Assembly: GCA_900556845.1 (NCBI GenBank)
Contig: USQO01000012.1
Coordinates: 1-34,737, forward strand
Length of the DNA stretch: 34,737 nucleotides
Source of the DNA: an uncultured Bacteroides sp.
GTDB lineage: Bacteria > Bacteroidota > Bacteroidia > Bacteroidales > Bacteroidaceae
Reading direction: 5' to 3'
The notes under the pieces: generated by a model
The model's input: the letters and a program-made list of their open reading frames with translations, nothing else
The model's database searches: none
What the model was told of the DNA's origin: nothing
Position numbers and translations under genes: made by a program
Shown here: positions 33,116 through 34,737 of the stretch, piece by piece
Numbering within the stretch: the first letter of the stretch is position 1
Layout: the number at the start of each line of letters is the position of its first letter

Positions 33116-33871
33116 ATGGATAAAAATATATCATTTACGCTGAAAGTTTGGCGTCAGAACGGACCTAAGGATAAAGGTCATTTCGATACATTCCAGGTGA
33201 AAGACATTCCGGGTGATACTTCATTCCTCGAAATGCTCGATATCTTGAATGAAATGTTGATTGAAGAAGGTAAAGAACCTATAGTATTCGACCACGACTG
33301 CCGCGAAGGTATCTGCGGTATGTGCTCATTGTACATCAACGGACATCCTCACGGACCTGCAACAGGTGCTACTACTTGCCAGATCTATATGCGTCGTTTC
33401 AAAGATGGCGATACTATCACAGTTGAACCATGGCGTTCTGCAGGTTTCCCTGTAATCAAAGACTTGATGGTAGACCGTTCTGCATACGACAAGATTATGC
33501 AGGCTGGTGGTTTCGTTAGTGTACCTACTGGTGCTCCTCAGGATGCAAATGCAATCCTTATTCCTAAGACTGTTGCTGACGAAGCAATGGATGCTGCTAC
33601 ATGCATCGGTTGTGGTGCTTGTGTAGCTGCATGTAAGAACGGTTCTGCAATGCTTTTCGTTTCTGCTAAAGTTAGCCAGCTGAACCTTCTTCCTCAGGGT
33701 AAGCCAGAAGCTTTGCGTCGTGCTAAAGCTATGTTGTCTAAGATGGATGAACTTGGTTTCGGTAACTGTACTAATACACGTGCTTGTGAAGCAGAATGTC
33801 CGAAATGCGTTTCAATCAGCAATATCGCTCGTTTGAACCGCGATTTCATCAAAGCTAAACTGAAAGACTAA
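33116..33871 (+). CDS. frdB: Fumarate reductase/succinate dehydrogenase iron-sulfur subunit
   Basis: 251-residue electron-transfer subunit. The [2Fe-2S] ferredoxin-like ligands are C62, C67, C70 and C88 (DCREGICGMC...TTCQ). The [4Fe-4S] set is C163, C166, C169 (CIGCGAC). The [3Fe-4S] site draws on C218 (GNCTN), C224, C228 and C231 (ACEAECPKC) along with C173. All expected cysteines are present. It is the last gene of the sdhC-frdA-frdB operon, 48 bp after frdA, and a hairpin terminator follows the stop. It shares the high-expression codon bias of frdA. Confidence 0.97.
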   Translation: MDKNISFTLKVWRQNGPKDKGHFDTFQVKDIPGDTSFLEMLDILNEMLIEEGKEPIVFDHDCREGICGMCSLYINGHPHGPATGATTCQIYMRRFKDGDTITVEPWRSAGFPVIKDLMVDRSAYDKIMQAGGFVSVPTGAPQDANAILIPKTVADEAMDAATCIGCGACVAACKNGSAMLFVSAKVSQLNLLPQGKPEALRRAKAMLSKMDELGFGNCTNTRACEAECPKCVSISNIARLNRDFIKAKLKD

Positions 33872-33897
33872 TCAAATTTTCATAAATAGCTTAGTTT

Positions 33898-33932
33898 CCC
33901 CTGTCATTCGATTAGAGTGGCAGGGGATTTTT
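33898..33932 (+). terminator. Terminator of fumarate reductase operon
   Basis: CCCCTGTCA (33898-33906) pairs with TGGCAGGGG (33918-33926), a 9-bp stem with one G-U around an 11-base loop, followed by ATTTTT. Confidence 0.9.
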
Positions 33933-33933
33933 A

Positions 33934-33941
33934 TATATTTG
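33934..33941 (+). promoter_or_regulatory. -7-like box before decayed gene
   Basis: TATATTTG fits TAnnTTTG immediately after the frd terminator. It is either the remnant promoter of the pseudogene or a chance match in AT-rich DNA. A second match, TACTTTTG, lies at 34012-34019 inside the pseudogene. Confidence 0.35.
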
Positions 33942-34001
33942 TATCAGAGAAATAAATGATAAACGGTAGAGATGAAACAAAATTGATGTAGAATAGCGTT
34001 G

Positions 34002-34479
34002 ATGCTATACTTACTTTTGAATAATTTCCCGATAGCATCCAAGGGGCAGTCTTTTTTCTTTGATGCGGAAAATCTGCCTTTATTAGAGCGTACCAGATAT
34101 CTTATAGGCACTCGTCCACGTAAAGCATTGTAGTTGTTGGATAGTTTGGCAAAAGCTGCTGAATGGCCGGTTTATAAAGCTGGAACATATCGTATGCTGG
34201 CTTATGATAAATTATCGATGAAACATAATGCATTTTTGCAGGGGTAAAAAGTACTGTATTCTAAAGGGCTTTTGTCTGATATATTGGCGCTTCGTGCTGC
34301 ATATATTACAGTAGGTTCGCTGGCTCTTGACCTTGACTGTATGGATTATGCGCAGCCTATATCTCTCAGGGGGGGATTTAGCTCGAAAAATACAGAGCCT
34401 TTATATGGAAGCTGGCCTATTAAGCATTAAATCTGAGCTTCGTTATCGGAGGCATTATATAATTAGGTATCCCACTTAA
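34002..34479 (+). pseudogene. Decayed gene, possibly TPR-containing regulator fragment
   Basis: From ATG 34002 one frame reads as convincing protein, but it is broken by TAG at 34131-34133 and TAA at 34245-34247. At the seven-G run 34369-34375 it jumps frame: dropping one G continues as GGDLARKIQSLYMEAGLLSI... to a TAA at 34477-34479. Segments include SFFFDAENLPLLERTRYLIG, KAAEWPVYKAGTYRMLAYDK and LRAAYITVGSLALDLDCMDY. The helical spacing (A-L-x2-LD-x-L, then a Y-rich helix, then DLARKIQSLYMEAGLL) reminds me of the TPR-like sensor regions of Bacteroides AraC-type or histidine-kinase regulators. That link is inference. No DNA-binding or kinase domain remains. Both stops could derive from Gln codons by C-to-T change. 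Confidence 0.6.
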
Positions 34480-34504
34480 TCATATATTTTAATAAGTCAA
34501 TTTT

Positions 34505-34543
34505 GCGGTATAGTATCTTACAAGGTACTATATCGCATTTTTT
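34505..34543 (+). terminator. Rho-independent terminator
   Basis: GCGGTATAGTATC (34505-34517) pairs with GGTACTATATCGC (34524-34536), a 13-bp stem with two G-U pairs and a 6-base loop, then ATTTTTT. It probably belonged to the now decayed gene upstream. Confidence 0.85.
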
Positions 34544-34557
34544 GTAGGATGTTATTT

Positions 34558-34690
34558 CTATTGTATTACAATTTCTATGGATGTATGGTGCAATTCTTTA
34601 ATATGTGAAATTAAAAAAACATGTGGAATATCTGGGAGTTTTACATTTCGAATATTCCATATATAATTTTTGAGATAGATGTATACAGAC
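34558..34690 (-). CDS. Possible C-terminal fragment of a leftward gene
   Basis: From the contig edge, one minus-strand frame is open for 43 codons (34689 down to the TAG at 34560-34558). Its composition is protein-like (VYIYLKNYIWNIRNVKLPDI, then PHVFLISHIKELHHTSIEIV). It has no start because the contig ends there. No family is recognised. AT-rich DNA can give such frames by chance, so confidence is low. Confidence 0.3.
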
Positions 34691-34737
34691 CTGTCTCTTA
34701 TACACATCTCCGAGCCCACGAGACCGGAGCCTATCTC
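34691..34737 (-). other. Nextera sequencing adapter (artefact)
   Basis: Exact reverse complement of bases 1-47: CTGTCTCTTATACACATCT, then the read-2 adapter complement, then the same index. Together with the left copy it makes a false 47-bp terminal inverted repeat. Genomic sequence ends at 34690. Confidence 0.98.

Noticed and set aside
1..34737. 47-bp terminal inverted repeats of a mobile element or linear plasmid
   Set aside because: The repeat is the Nextera adapter with index. No transposase or replication gene is present.

Overview
The window is one assembled contig whose two ends are not biological. Bases 1-47 and 34691-34737 are the same Illumina Nextera read-through adapter in opposite orientations, so genomic DNA runs from about 48 to 34690. 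The gene content points to the order Bacteroidales, most likely Bacteroidaceae (Bacteroides, Phocaeicola or a relative). The reasons are an ECF sigma/FecR/STN-TonB receptor set, a DUF3836-type secreted protein, a fused SpmA-SpmB membrane protein, a three-gene Bacteroides-type fumarate reductase operon, and promoters of the Bacteroides TAnnTTTG (-7) class. I cannot name the species.

Layout. (1) 48-1774: a short AT-rich accessory block with a left-truncated DUF1643 protein, an overlapping MazG-like pyrophosphohydrolase, a terminator, and a stand-alone AbiEii-like nucleotidyltransferase. (2) 2005-6264: ECF sigma factor, FecR anti-sigma factor and STN-domain TonB-dependent receptor, a cell-surface signalling operon without a SusD partner. 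(3) 6379-9000: mutS, closed by a bidirectional terminator against a leftward block of panE-like reductase, ychF, a DUF3836 protein and polA (9052-14664). (4) 14757-15731: a rightward trans-polyprenyl diphosphate synthase (quinone side chain). (5) 15946-23831: a long leftward run, in transcription order SpmA/B fusion, ybeY, mnmG, apt, uvrC, dtd, a small MazG-like protein and deoC. A perfect 16-bp parS palindrome (ParB site) lies between mnmG and apt. (6) 23832-24432: about 600 bp without a recognisable gene, between divergent operons. (7) 24433-29588: GNAT-like protein, topoisomerase IV subunit B, coaD and a secreted S41 protease, ending 1 bp from a leftward PAP2 phosphatase. (8) 30260-33932: sdhC/frdA/frdB behind a good Bacteroides promoter and before a clear terminator. 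(9) 33934-34690: a decayed gene with two in-frame stops and a poly-G frameshift, a terminator, and an open leftward frame cut by the contig end.

Most of the window is core housekeeping: DNA repair and replication (mutS, polA, uvrC, parE), tRNA and rRNA maturation (mnmG, ybeY, dtd), nucleotide salvage and cleanup (apt, deoC, MazG-like), CoA and quinone synthesis, and anaerobic fumarate respiration. I found no CRISPR array, tRNA, rRNA, insertion sequence or complete prophage. I do not see a convincing new biological system. The points most worth a second look are the parS site, the truncated left-edge accessory cluster, the decayed gene at the right edge, and the adapter artefacts, which create a false 47-bp terminal inverted repeat and a chimeric protein N-terminus.
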